DNA of 64,000 nt from Lachnospiraceae bacterium. GTDB lineage: Bacteria; Bacillota; Clostridia; Lachnospirales; Lachnospiraceae. The DNA lies in contig JAAUZU010000019.1 of NCBI GenBank assembly GCA_014804445.1, positions 7,104 through 71,103 of the forward strand, read 5' to 3'. Made by a program: the position numbers and the translations under genes. The notes beneath the pieces were generated by a model, which worked only from the letters and a program-made list of their open reading frames with translations, did not search any database and was not told the origin of the DNA. Below are positions 42,878-51,051 of this stretch, one piece after another (positions within the stretch are counted from its first letter, which is position 1; every line of letters starts with the position of its first letter).

Positions 42878-43732
42878 ATGGCAAACCGAAGAATGTTCAG
42901 CCTCGACGTGGTGAACACGGATAAATTCATGGACATGCCCATATCAGCGCAGTGCCTGTATTTCCACATGGGAATGAGGGCGGACGATGACGGGTTTGTT
43001 TCTTCACCCAGACAGGTGATTAAAGCAGTAAACTGCACAAATGACGATTTGAAAATATTGATATCAAAGGGCTATGTGATACCGTTTGAAACGGGAATTA
43101 TTGTAATAAGGCATTGGAAAAAGAATAATTACATACCGATTGACAGATACCGGAAAACCCAATATACAGAGGAAAGAAGCCATTTAGAGCTGGCAGAAAA
43201 TGTATACAGACTGGATACTGAATGTATGCAATCTGTATCCAATATGTATCCGCAGTATAGATTAAGTAAGGATATAGTTAGATTAGATAAGGATAATATA
43301 ACTATACAAGATACTATAAGCACAGAGTTACAAGATGATTCACTTCAAAACAGTGGAAAAGAACAAACCGCCCAAGAACCACCGGAGCCTAAAAGCGGAA
43401 TCCTGCTGCCGCTGAACGATAAAAGCCTTTACGATGTACCGGAGGGCAAAATAAGCATGTGGGCGGAAACCTATCCCGCTGTTGATGTAAAACAGGAACT
43501 CCGTAAAATGGCGGCATGGCTTGACAGCAATCCAACGAAGCGGAAAACGCGCAGGGGGATTGAGCGCTTTATCAATAACTGGCTTTCACGGCAGCAGGAC
43601 AGGGGCGGCAGCAGCACAGGCGGCACATACAGGGACAGGCAGCAGGGCATGAAACCGGCCGCAGGGCTTCCACAGGAAACGTATGCAGGGCTTGGGAAGC
43701 GTCAGCCTTCGCCTGATGACCCGTTCCAGTAA
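42878..43732 (+). CDS. Replisome organiser / DnaD-like replication initiation protein
   Basis: A 284-residue protein starting NRRMFSLDVVNTDKFMDMP, the winged-helix start of phage replisome organisers. A variable middle and a C-terminal helical part (GIERFINNWLSRQQ) follow. It probably binds the element's origin and recruits the DnaC-like loader encoded next. AAAGGAAGG precedes the ATG at 42878. Confidence 0.85.
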   Translation: MANRRMFSLDVVNTDKFMDMPISAQCLYFHMGMRADDDGFVSSPRQVIKAVNCTNDDLKILISKGYVIPFETGIIVIRHWKKNNYIPIDRYRKTQYTEERSHLELAENVYRLDTECMQSVSNMYPQYRLSKDIVRLDKDNITIQDTISTELQDDSLQNSGKEQTAQEPPEPKSGILLPLNDKSLYDVPEGKISMWAETYPAVDVKQELRKMAAWLDSNPTKRKTRRGIERFINNWLSRQQDRGGSSTGGTYRDRQQGMKPAAGLPQETYAGLGKRQPSPDDPFQ

Positions 43733-43744
43733 GGGGGTGCAGGC

Positions 43745-44734
43745 ATGTGCAGGGACAACACAGGCAGAAACATACCCGGCCGTGAAAGGCTTGCCATGTT
43801 CAGGGTATGGAAGCCGGAGGGGCTGGAGTTCTTCGCGGCACAGATGACACCGGAGCAGAGGAGCGAACGGCGCATGTACATGAGAAAAACACTGCTACCG
43901 TACCCGCGCTATGAAAACCTGTCCAATGATGAACTGGACAGCATGCGGCTCCAGACACTTGACAATGGTATCCTGCTTGAACAGGCGGACGGTACGGAAA
44001 TCTTTCTTAAGAATCCGGACGTGACAGAACGTGAAAGGCAGTTCCGCCGCATGCGCGCAATGATGCTCTTTGAGTTCATGGAAACAACCGCGGCGGATTT
44101 CAGGTGGGACAAGTACCGAGGGGACATTGCCGGGGCAAAGGACCTTATCAACCGGTATATTGTCAGATACCCGCAGTTTAAGGCGCGGGGAATGGGGCTA
44201 TACATCTACTCGGCGGCGAAGGGAAGCGGAAAAACAATGCTGGCCTGCTGCCTGCTGAATGAAATTGCGAAAAGGCACGCCGGAAGCGTGAAATTCACAA
44301 ACATACTGGATTTCCTTGAAATGACAAAAAAGGGATTCAAGGGCGATGAAGCGGATATACAGGCAGTGCGGCGGGCGGGGCTTCTTGTGCTGGACGATAT
44401 AGGCGTACAGCTTGACAGGGAATGGATAAACACCGTGCTTTACCAACTTATAAACGAACGGTACATCAACAGCCTGCCTACCATCTACACAAGCAACATA
44501 CCGCCGGAGGAGCTTAGGCTTGACGACCGCATAACGGACAGGATAGAAAGCACGACTTACGCGGTAAGGCTTCCCGATGAGCCCATACGGAGGAATGAGA
44601 GGCAGCAGGAGAAACGACGGATTCTGGAGGAAATAGAAAACGCACCGCAGGAGGCACCACCTTCCGGCGGGGCAGAGACAGGCAGGCGGCAGCAGGACAC
44701 AGCGGCGCAGGCGGAAGGGAAAGGAGAGGCATAA
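43745..44734 (+). CDS. DnaC-like AAA+ helicase loader
   Basis: A 329-residue protein. Walker A SAAKGSGKTM, Walker B LLVLDDIG, sensor YTSNIPPEEL and arginine finger RITDRIEST, as in DnaC/DnaI. The long N-terminal part would contact helicase. The last 35 residues (EAPPSGGAETGRRQQ) are low complexity and are encoded by a copy of the GGAGGCACCACCTTCC hairpin plus the GGCGGAAGGGAAAGGAGA module also found at 40941. Confidence 0.92.
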   Translation: MCRDNTGRNIPGRERLAMFRVWKPEGLEFFAAQMTPEQRSERRMYMRKTLLPYPRYENLSNDELDSMRLQTLDNGILLEQADGTEIFLKNPDVTERERQFRRMRAMMLFEFMETTAADFRWDKYRGDIAGAKDLINRYIVRYPQFKARGMGLYIYSAAKGSGKTMLACCLLNEIAKRHAGSVKFTNILDFLEMTKKGFKGDEADIQAVRRAGLLVLDDIGVQLDREWINTVLYQLINERYINSLPTIYTSNIPPEELRLDDRITDRIESTTYAVRLPDEPIRRNERQQEKRRILEEIENAPQEAPPSGGAETGRRQQDTAAQAEGKGEA

Positions 44735-44947
44735 GGCAGCAGTCACCACTATGGGTGAGTGGACAATATAAACTCGTACCTAATGACGAGTGAAGGGAGC
44801 TGCATATTATTTGACCGGTAAAGAAAAAAAATCCCCCCCACTTCATGAAAGCCATTTTTAGGGTGAAATCACCGAGGGGAGGAACCACTTCCAATAGCGG
44901 GCGATTCCTGAAAAATTTTTTTGTAGTGTCGGAAGAGGTGAAAAATC

Positions 44948-45073
44948 GTGGCGGGAAAGGCAGTCTGCAAGGAGACAATCAAAAAGAATACGATTGAGGA
45001 CATGAAAGAATTAAATACCTATAAGCCCGAGTATGACGCCTGTATTGATATTTACGTAGAGCTGAGGGAGTAG
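44948..45073 (+). pseudogene. Fragment resembling P27-type terminase small subunit
   Basis: 41 residues from a GTG with GGAAGAGGTG upstream. KKNTIEDMKELNTYKPEYDA and IDIYVELRE resemble the N-terminus of phage P27-like terminase small subunits, normally above 100 residues. The frame ends at TAG. Either a packaging-gene remnant or a deliberately short peptide. Family match is from memory. Confidence 0.5.
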
Positions 45074-45099
45074 CACGGAAGGGAAAGGAGATTTTCAAG

Positions 45100-45639
45100 A
45101 TGGAGCATATAACAACCAAGAAGGAGCCTGATATCATCATGGTTTCCCCGCTTGAGCTGACAGGCAGGGACGTATTAAGGCTGAAACATGAATACGAGAC
45201 GGAAACGGACGGTTTCACCATCAGCAGCCGCGGGTGTGACGTAATCCTCTTAAACAAGGACATAGAGGGCGCGGAGGAGATAAGGGCACTTGTCCTAAAC
45301 ATCATGGGGCGGCGTTACTGTGATGACAGCCTCACGGAAAAGCTGCTTGACGAGTTTGAGGAGAGGACAGACCGGGCGGCATACCTGGCACTATTCCGGA
45401 TATGGCATAACTGGAGGGAAGCGCGGCAGCAGGCGGACAAGAAGGAGCGGGCGGAATGGTACATAAGGGAATTTAGGAACCAGCGGCTTTCCCTAAGCCC
45501 GAAGAAAAAAGGAATGCTGCAAATGCTGTTCAATATTGGTTACGGGCTGTATGACGGGCACCACAGGTGCGATTTTGAGACAGGGCAGTTATATTGCTAC
45601 CTGTACGGGTACATGTGCGGGAAAGGGCTTTTGAAGTAA
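45100..45639 (+). CDS. Hypothetical protein of the element
   Basis: A 179-residue protein, charged and helical, with a Tyr/Gly/Cys-rich end (GYGLYDGHHRCDFETGQLYC). GGAAGGGAAAGGAGA precedes it, the same ribosome-site module used elsewhere in the element. No family recognised. Confidence 0.7.
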   Translation: MEHITTKKEPDIIMVSPLELTGRDVLRLKHEYETETDGFTISSRGCDVILLNKDIEGAEEIRALVLNIMGRRYCDDSLTEKLLDEFEERTDRAAYLALFRIWHNWREARQQADKKERAEWYIREFRNQRLSLSPKKKGMLQMLFNIGYGLYDGHHRCDFETGQLYCYLYGYMCGKGLLK

Positions 45640-45736
45640 ATAGAACAGGATAGCCTATTCATCATATGGTTTCATGGGTATCATTTGTCACAAAGTGAGC
45701 GTTATAGGTGCAATTATAAAGCATGTGGTTGAAAAT

Positions 45737-45997
45737 CTATTGTTCCGTATTGGCGGCAGCAGGCTTGTATCCATTGAGTTGCTCTGTAGCAGGGATAAAT
45801 TGGACATCCATAACATAATTTACAGCATTAAGCAGTTTTTCCATATCATCAAAGCTAAAATTCTGCTTATTGATGATTTTGGTTAATGCCTGTGGGGTAA
45901 TGTTAAGTTTTGAAGCTATTTCTCTTTGGCTGATTTGCTTATCAAGAAGTAGCTTTTTGAATTCAATTATCAATTGCTCCTTTGAGGTGTAACGCAT
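45737..45997 (-). CDS. Small HTH repressor of the second switch
   Basis: An 86-residue protein with a helix-turn-helix (ISQREIASKLNITPQALTKII). The ATG at 45997 has AAGGAGG upstream; the long hydrophobic frame further upstream is promoter DNA. Divergent from the 46299 operon, with an identical operator over each promoter. Confidence 0.85.
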   Translation of the reverse strand: MRYTSKEQLIIEFKKLLLDKQISQREIASKLNITPQALTKIINKQNFSFDDMEKLLNAVNYVMDVQFIPATEQLNGYKPAAANTEQ

Positions 45998-46050
45998 AGA
46001 AAATCCTCCTTGTGTTTGCTTTTGTTCTAATCTAAAAATAATATAAAAAG

Positions 46051-46153
46051 GGTTATTTGTCAACCATAAACGAACATAAGAAACCAAAAATCTGAAAAAA
46101 ATAATAAAAAATAACCAAAAAAGGTTGACAAATAACCAAAAAAGGGTTATACT
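46051..46153. promoter_or_regulatory. Divergent promoters with two identical inverted 15-bp operators
   Basis: GGTTATTTGTCAACC (46051-46065) and its exact complement GGTTGACAAATAACC (46123-46137). Each contains the -35 of one promoter: rightward TTGACA (46125), 17 bases, TATACT (46148); leftward TTGACA, 17 bases, TATTTT. A binding protein, probably the gene at 45737, would block both. Confidence 0.8.
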
Positions 46154-46187
46154 AATATTAGAAACAAACAAAACAGCAAAAGCAACC

Positions 46188-46298
46188 GGAGAGGTCGAAA
46201 GCCTTCCAAAACCCTAAGCCATATACCTGTGAGTGAGCAGCAGGCAATACCAATAGTCAGGAAGATGCTTAGGGGGTTGCACGAAAGGGGATTATCAG
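46188..46298 (+). promoter_or_regulatory. Structured leader of the 46299 operon
   Basis: A first hairpin GGAGAGG / CCTTCC is followed by a long-range stem AACCCTAAGC (46210) with GCTTAGGGGGTT (about 46268) enclosing about 48 bases. The ribosome site GAAAGGGG lies just after. Confidence 0.45.
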
Positions 46299-46574
46299 AT
46301 GGGTGAAAGAGCGATTGAAAACAGGGTCAGAAAATTAATGGCACTGGAAGAACAGAAAAAGGAGTTGGAGGCACAGATAAGCGCATTGCAGGAGGAAATA
46401 AAAAAGGATATGGATACCAAAGGCATTGAGGAAATGCAGGCAGGTACATTCATTATCCGGTTTACCAGCGTTCTTTCCAGCCGCTTTGACACCAAGAGAT
46501 TTAAAGAGCAGTACAGCGAACTATACAACATGTATGTCAAGCCGGTTGCAAGCCGAAGGTTTACAATATCATAG
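46299..46574 (+). CDS. Phage-type coiled-coil protein
   Basis: A 91-residue protein: coiled coil (ALEEQKKELEAQISALQEEI), then RFTSVLSSRFDTKRFKEQ and ASRRFTIS. Similar short proteins occur in clostridial phages; a Gam- or Gp157-like role is possible but unproven. Confidence 0.75.
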   Translation: MGERAIENRVRKLMALEEQKKELEAQISALQEEIKKDMDTKGIEEMQAGTFIIRFTSVLSSRFDTKRFKEQYSELYNMYVKPVASRRFTIS

Positions 46575-46694
46575 ATAAAAGCCCCTGCCGGAGTTCACAT
46601 CTCCGGCAAGGGACAACCTATAAAACAATGATAACGGCAGGGGGCGCAGTCCTGCGCCCTGTCTGGACATGGTGAGAAGGGAGAAAAGCGCAAT

Positions 46695-46853
46695 ATGGCA
46701 GATAAAGACAGGAAAAGCATATGTACACATAAGCAGGAGGCGGATTACAGGAAGCTGATAGCTGAAAAGGTGGACAGAATCAGCAATGAAAAGTTCATGC
46801 AGTTTCTGTATGGGCTTCTGGAAGCATTTGAGCGGAAATGGGGGCTTAGCTGA
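46695..46853 (+). CDS. Small ORF of the second operon
   Basis: 52 residues, charged and helical (EADYRKLIAEKVDRIS, FMQFLYGLLEAFERKW). GGGAG lies 13 bases upstream. The stop is one base before the next start. Confidence 0.5.
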   Translation: MADKDRKSICTHKQEADYRKLIAEKVDRISNEKFMQFLYGLLEAFERKWGLS

Positions 46854-46854
46854 T

Positions 46855-47058
46855 TTGGCGGTAAAAATAAGGGTGTCCTATGAGTGGCCGGAGGAACTGC
46901 AGCAGGTGCTTGACATGTTGGGGAAGGGCGTGGAGGACGTCAGAACGCCGCGGCAGCAGGCGGGGCGGTACAAAAAGGCGTACATAGATTTTGACGGCTT
47001 CCCGTGCATGCAGGGAAACGCAGCGGAACATGAAAAATACGGTTGTAGGTCTCCGTGA
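46855..47058 (+). CDS. Small phage-type protein with TTG start
   Basis: 67 residues. KIRVSYEWPEELQQVLDML and RYKKAYIDF match the pattern of short phage proteins of unknown function. The TTG at 46855 almost abuts the preceding stop, suggesting translational coupling. An ATG at 46786 in frame would overlap the upstream gene and adds no family match. Confidence 0.6.
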   Translation: MAVKIRVSYEWPEELQQVLDMLGKGVEDVRTPRQQAGRYKKAYIDFDGFPCMQGNAAEHEKYGCRSP

Positions 47059-47076
47059 CCCGTGATATACTACGTA

Positions 47077-47174
47077 CAGACAAATAGAGAGAGTACCCCA
47101 GCCGGAAGGCTGGAAGCCATAAGGCGCGGGAAATGGAAGCCTGATAACGGGGCGGCTGTTTCCTGTGCCTTTTT
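47077..47174 (+). ncRNA. Candidate small RNA of the element
   Basis: A possible promoter TTGTAG (47041), 17 bases, TATACT (about 47064) precedes a stretch without coding potential. It contains a hairpin with a GGAA tetraloop (CCAGCC-GGAA-GGCTGG, 47098-47113) and ends in a terminator (GGCGCGGGAAA / TTTCCTGTGCC, then TTTTTT, 47123-47174). Confidence 0.5.
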
Positions 47175-47238
47175 TGCGGGAAACAGGGAATAAGCCTGCT
47201 GCCGTGCAGGCTTATAGGGAAAGTAGGCAGAAGGAAAC

Positions 47239-47493
47239 ATGCTTACGGACAGCCTTACAGCGGATCAGAAAAGGGCGATCTCTGGAATCAGAAAGGGCAA
47301 GTATGGCGTAGAGGTCACGCTGTGCGACAAACTGCGGGCGCTTGAACTTCCGGGGCGGCATCTCGGAATGTTCAGTGACAGGGTGGACGTGTCGGGGCTT
47401 GATGAGGAAATGTCAAAGCAGACGTGCTTTCAAATTAGTATGCGACGTTGCAAGTTATCTGGTGGTCGCAGACTCCCCCCAAGGGTACGCTGA
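47239..47493 (+). pseudogene. Fragment resembling Terminase_2 small subunit
   Basis: 84 residues. The first 60 (LTADQKRAISGIRKGKYGVE, KLRALELPGRHLGMF) resemble the C-terminal region of phage terminase small subunits of the Terminase_2 family. After about residue 62 the sequence becomes Arg-rich and unrelated, so a junction lies near 47425. The DNA-binding N-terminus is absent. Family match from memory. Confidence 0.55.
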
Positions 47494-47530
47494 TTAATAC
47501 TGCCCCTTGCAGACCGATGGGGGCCTTAGC
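47451..47530 (+). ncRNA. Structured RNA-like segment before the sigma gene
   Basis: TGCGAC/GTCGCA stem near 47440-47469, then a nested structure: outer CCCCC (47477) with GGGGG (47520), inner AAGGG with CCCCTT. It lies in the 200-base gap before the sigma factor and could be its leader. Confidence 0.35.
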
Positions 47531-47692
47531 TGTTACTGACTGGGAACATGCGCGTAAGGGGTGTGGTATGCAGGAGGTTTTACGGAAAATCTTGAAAGCA
47601 TTTATACAGACAAGTAACAAATAGTCAGTTTTAACAGTAATTTCAGCGTGCTTTGGAGCTTCTATAGAGGGGCAGGACACGGGAGGGCAGGT

Positions 47693-48610
47693 ATGACGAA
47701 TGAAGAGCTTGTGCGGCTTATCAAAGCCGATGTTGACAGGGAAAACAACATGCTGCAGCTTTACATACAGGTCAAAGGCTTTATACGCACAATCGCCATG
47801 CGTTACCGTGGCAGGGCTGAAATGGAGGATTTGGAGCAGGAGGGCTTCATTGCCCTGTATGACGCTGTTGAAGGGTATGATTCGGGGCGCGGGTGCATGT
47901 TTCTTACTTATGCCGGCTACTGGATAAAGCGCCGTCTGTCCCAGTATGCAGGCGGAAGCGGCAATGCGGCCAGCCTGCCGGCGGAAGCTGTGAAAAGGCT
48001 GGCCGTATATAAGAACATGGTTAATACATTCCTTCTGTGCACAGGCAGGGAGCCCACAAGGCAGGAAGCAGCGGAGTGTATGAAAATCCCGATAAGCCAA
48101 GTGGAGGAACTGGAAAGGCTTGCACGCATGGAAAAGGCAGAAAGCCTTGAAGTGCCTGCGCCTGCTGCCGGCAGCAGGCATGATACAGCGCTCTGTGACC
48201 TGCTGCCGTCTGCCGAGAATCTGGAAGCGGGTGTATTGGATCAGTTGCAGCGCGGACAGCTTGCCCGTATTCTGTGGGCACAGGTGGACAGTCTGCCGAC
48301 GGAGCAGGGGCGTGTGATTCGTGCAAAGTATCTGGACGGGCGCACTTACAGGGAAATCAGCGCCGGTATGGGGATAGAAGCGGGAAAGGTAAGGAACATT
48401 GAACATAATGCACTGTGGAAGCTGCGCCTTTCACGTGATTCCTGCCTACTCCGTTCTTTTCTTCCGGAGTATGAGGATATCTACAGCAGAGGGATAAAAG
48501 GGAGCGGCTCCCGTCACTTTGATACCACATGGACCAGCTCGACGGAGCGGGTGGCATTGGAGGATATGGCAAGAAAAAGTGTCACTAGTAGTGTCACTAG
48601 TAGAATTTAA
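47693..48610 (+). CDS. Sigma-70 family factor encoded by the element
   Basis: A 305-residue protein. Region 2 (MRYRGRAEMEDLEQEGFIAL, SGRGCMFLTYAGYWIKRRL), region 3 (GREPTRQEAAECMKIPISQV), region 4 (YLDGRTYREISAGMGIEAGK). It could redirect host polymerase to element genes. GGGAGGGCAGG precedes the ATG at 47693. Its last codons encode KSVTSSVTSR because the double GTCACTAGTAG arm site lies in the 3' end of the gene. Confidence 0.9.
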   Translation: MTNEELVRLIKADVDRENNMLQLYIQVKGFIRTIAMRYRGRAEMEDLEQEGFIALYDAVEGYDSGRGCMFLTYAGYWIKRRLSQYAGGSGNAASLPAEAVKRLAVYKNMVNTFLLCTGREPTRQEAAECMKIPISQVEELERLARMEKAESLEVPAPAAGSRHDTALCDLLPSAENLEAGVLDQLQRGQLARILWAQVDSLPTEQGRVIRAKYLDGRTYREISAGMGIEAGKVRNIEHNALWKLRLSRDSCLLRSFLPEYEDIYSRGIKGSGSRHFDTTWTSSTERVALEDMARKSVTSSVTSRI

Positions 48611-48667
48611 TGTAATATTATGGCAAAAATAGTGAAGTAGAGAAAATGCTGTAAATACTGGATTTTT
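48581..48667. promoter_or_regulatory. Probable recombinase arm sites, right end
   Basis: Two direct copies of GTCACTAGTAG (48581-48603) and AATGCTGTAAATACTGGATT (about 48644), the inverted partner of the left-end site. Confidence 0.55.
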
Positions 48668-48695
48668 CAAAAAATAGATGACGGGAAAACAGGAT

Positions 48696-48729
48696 TTTAT
48701 GAAGAGAATATTAATCTTTTTTTAAGATG
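48696..48729. repeat. Attachment site attR (34-bp direct repeat)
   Basis: Perfect copy of attL at 37814-37847. The flanking bases differ on both sides. Confidence 0.9.
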
Positions 48730-48818
48730 CGTAATATTTCCCCACTTTTTGTCGAAATGTGATAGAATATAGTGAGAAAAAAGGCGTGCCAAAAGGCAGC
48801 CGAGGGAGTTGTTGAATC

Positions 48819-51014
48819 ATGTTGTGGGTTTTTTTGTTTTTTCTTGGCACCTTGCTCTATATGGAGCTGGTTTATCATTTCGGATGTTTTGGATTTGTAG
48901 CGGCGAATCCGGTTCTCGCATTGCCTGTGTGGCTTCTTCTGGCCGGATTGTCCGCTTTGGTTACGGGCTTTTTGCGCAAAAGGAAGAACAGGGTTATATT
49001 CTGGATTCTGCTTGCGATAGATTATCTTCTCTTTGCCAGCCAGCTTGTCTATATCAAAATATTCCGGCAGCCGCTTCTGATTGCCGCGGTCACGAACGCC
49101 GGTAAGGATGCGGTGACCAATTATTGGAAGGAGGCGCTTCATGCCATACTGCGCGCGTCGGGATATCTTCTGCTTCTGGCAGTGCCGTTAGTTGCGGCAG
49201 GCTTTTTGCTGCATTTTAAAGCCCTGAAGCTGAGGAGCCATACCTATGGGGAGAGACTGGCAAGCATTTCGGTTATGGCGGGCGGTCTGGTGCTCTATAT
49301 TGTGGCGCTGGTGGGCGGTTATTTCGGAAAGACGGAATATTTCGAGAGTTACAGTGAATTTTATGACCAGAAAGGCGTGATTTCCGCATATGGGGTAACG
49401 CCCTCGCTGGTTCGTGACATGTTCGGCGATTCCTTCCCGGGGAGGGACGATTCCCTGGAGGCGTGGGACAGCTATGGAGGAAATGATCTGGTTTCCACGG
49501 GCGGGGAGGTGACGCCGCCAATCGTGGAAGATGATATATCGGGAGGGGATGTATCCCTGCCGGAAGAGGTGGAGCCGGTTCTGGATACCTCACCCCATGT
49601 GCTCCCCATCGACTTTGAGAGTTTGATTGCAAATACGGATTCGAAGGAAATCCAAAAATTGGCGGAATATATGCAGAGTATACCGCCGACCAATAAAAAC
49701 GAATATACGGGCATGTTTGCCGGCTACAATCTGATTTACCTGACGGCAGAGGGCTTCTGCCCCTATGCAGTGGACGAGGAGCTGACACCGACTCTGTACA
49801 GGCTGGTTCATTCCGGTTTTGTCTTTGAAGATTTTTATTGCCCCCTGTGGTATACTTCCACCAGCGACGGCGAGTATGCAAACTGCACGGGGCTGATGCC
49901 GGACAACCAGATGTTCAGCCTGAAGCGTAGCGCGGACATCAGTATGCCTTTTACCCTTCCTGCTTATTTTGCAGCGGAAGGTGTGAAGAGCTGGGCATTC
50001 CACGACAATTCGCTTTCTTACTATGACAGAAACCGGACGCATCCGAATCTGGGATACAATTTTATGGCATGCAAGCTGGGTGATTTGGACGAGAAAGTCT
50101 GGGGCGGTCAGGTATTTGAGATGGAAAACGCCAACAAATGGCCTGCATCCGATTTGGATATGATGGTGGCTACCATACCCTATTACATCAATGAAGACAG
50201 ATTTCATGTGTACTATATGACAGTATCCGGACATATGTATTACAGCTTCAGCGGCAACAGCATGTCCTACAAGCACAAGGACGATGTGGCGGAGCTGCCT
50301 TATGGTGAAGAGGGAAGGGCATATATTGCCTGCCATATGGAACTGGATTTGGCGCTGGAATATCTGTTAGAGCAGCTTGAGGCGGCCGGGAAGCTGGAAA
50401 ATACAGTGATTTGTCTTTCCGCAGACCACTATCCCTATGCCATGGAGATGTCAACCTTAGAGGAACTTGCAGGAAGACCGCTTGACGGAACGCTCGAAGT
50501 TTACAGAAACAATCTGATTCTCTGGAACAGCGAGATGGAGACAATAAATGTGGAAAAGACGGCATATTCGCTGGATATTCTGCCGACGCTCCTTAACTTA
50601 TTCGGCTTCGAGTACGATTCAAGGCTCTATGTGGGCAGGGATATTCTTTCAGATAGTCTGCCGCTTGTCGTTTTTTCAGACAGAAGCTTTATTACGGACA
50701 GGATTATTTATAACAGGAAGGGCAGCGTGCCGGTCATGTGGCGCGACGGTACGGAAGACGATGAGGAGTATCATGAGGCGATGAAAAAGCAGGTGAAAGG
50801 GCTTATCAATTATTCGTCCGGTATTCTGAACAACGATTTCTACCGCTATGTGGAGGAAGCACTGCCGGAGGAGTACCGCTCGCAGATAGATCCCGAGTGG
50901 ATTGCGCCGCATCCGCCCGGACCACAGCCGACGCCTCTGCCGGATCCGAAGGAAACGCCGGCGAGTGAAACGGAACAGGATACAGAACAGGATGAGACCG
51001 ACGCTGTCGGGTGA
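48819..51014 (+). CDS. LTA synthase-like membrane sulfatase
   Basis: A 731-residue protein. About five N-terminal membrane helices (to about residue 175), then an extracellular alkaline-phosphatase fold domain: NLIYLTAEGF, the threonine nucleophile region LWYTSTSDGEY, VYYMTVSGHMYY, and metal ligands in LSADHYPYAM. A Pro/Glu/Thr-rich tail ends the protein. Members transfer glycerol-phosphate from lipids to lipoteichoic acid or glycans. GAGGGAG precedes the ATG. It stands directly right of the integrated element and may originally have followed spoVAE. Confidence 0.9.
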   Translation: MLWVFLFFLGTLLYMELVYHFGCFGFVAANPVLALPVWLLLAGLSALVTGFLRKRKNRVIFWILLAIDYLLFASQLVYIKIFRQPLLIAAVTNAGKDAVTNYWKEALHAILRASGYLLLLAVPLVAAGFLLHFKALKLRSHTYGERLASISVMAGGLVLYIVALVGGYFGKTEYFESYSEFYDQKGVISAYGVTPSLVRDMFGDSFPGRDDSLEAWDSYGGNDLVSTGGEVTPPIVEDDISGGDVSLPEEVEPVLDTSPHVLPIDFESLIANTDSKEIQKLAEYMQSIPPTNKNEYTGMFAGYNLIYLTAEGFCPYAVDEELTPTLYRLVHSGFVFEDFYCPLWYTSTSDGEYANCTGLMPDNQMFSLKRSADISMPFTLPAYFAAEGVKSWAFHDNSLSYYDRNRTHPNLGYNFMACKLGDLDEKVWGGQVFEMENANKWPASDLDMMVATIPYYINEDRFHVYYMTVSGHMYYSFSGNSMSYKHKDDVAELPYGEEGRAYIACHMELDLALEYLLEQLEAAGKLENTVICLSADHYPYAMEMSTLEELAGRPLDGTLEVYRNNLILWNSEMETINVEKTAYSLDILPTLLNLFGFEYDSRLYVGRDILSDSLPLVVFSDRSFITDRIIYNRKGSVPVMWRDGTEDDEEYHEAMKKQVKGLINYSSGILNNDFYRYVEEALPEEYRSQIDPEWIAPHPPGPQPTPLPDPKETPASETEQDTEQDETDAVG

Positions 51015-51021
51015 ATAAAAA

Positions 51022-51051
51022 CGCCTATGAGGTTACAGTTCCTCATAGGCG
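51022..51051. terminator. Bidirectional terminator
   Basis: Perfect arms CGCCTATGAGG and CCTCATAGGCG, with A-rich and T-rich flanks, shared by the convergent sulfatase and DUF5721 genes. The DUF5721 stop codon is in the loop. Confidence 0.85.

Larger units (their letters stand above)
37814..48729. mobile_element. Integrated phage-satellite-like element, 10.9 kb
   Basis: Bounded by a 34-bp perfect direct repeat (37814-37847 and 48696-48729). The tyrosine recombinase lies at the left end, and repeated arm-like sites sit inside both ends. Contents: integrase, type I toxin, CI/Cro-like switch, ERF, replisome organiser, DnaC-like loader, small phage-type genes, second switch, sigma factor. Structural, packaging (large subunit), lysis and transfer genes are absent. 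Satellite and stripped prophage are both possible. The insertion site is intergenic, next to spoVAE. Confidence 0.85.

Noticed and set aside
45674..45886. Plus-strand frame of 70 codons over the small HTH repressor
   Set aside because: Antisense to a gene with a good start, HTH motif and operator; no ribosome site.
45997..46171. N-terminal hydrophobic extension of the HTH repressor
   Set aside because: It would translate the divergent promoter and operator region; AAGGAGG in front of the ATG at 45997 gives a better start.
47425..47692. Structured GC-rich stretch considered as a group II intron end
   Set aside because: No GTGCG 5' end, no domain V-like hairpin with AY tail and no reverse transcriptase gene.
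47435..48406. Minus-strand frame of 323 codons opposite the sigma factor
   Set aside because: Antisense to clear sigma-70 motifs; composition (His, Cys, Pro rich) is typical of a shadow frame.
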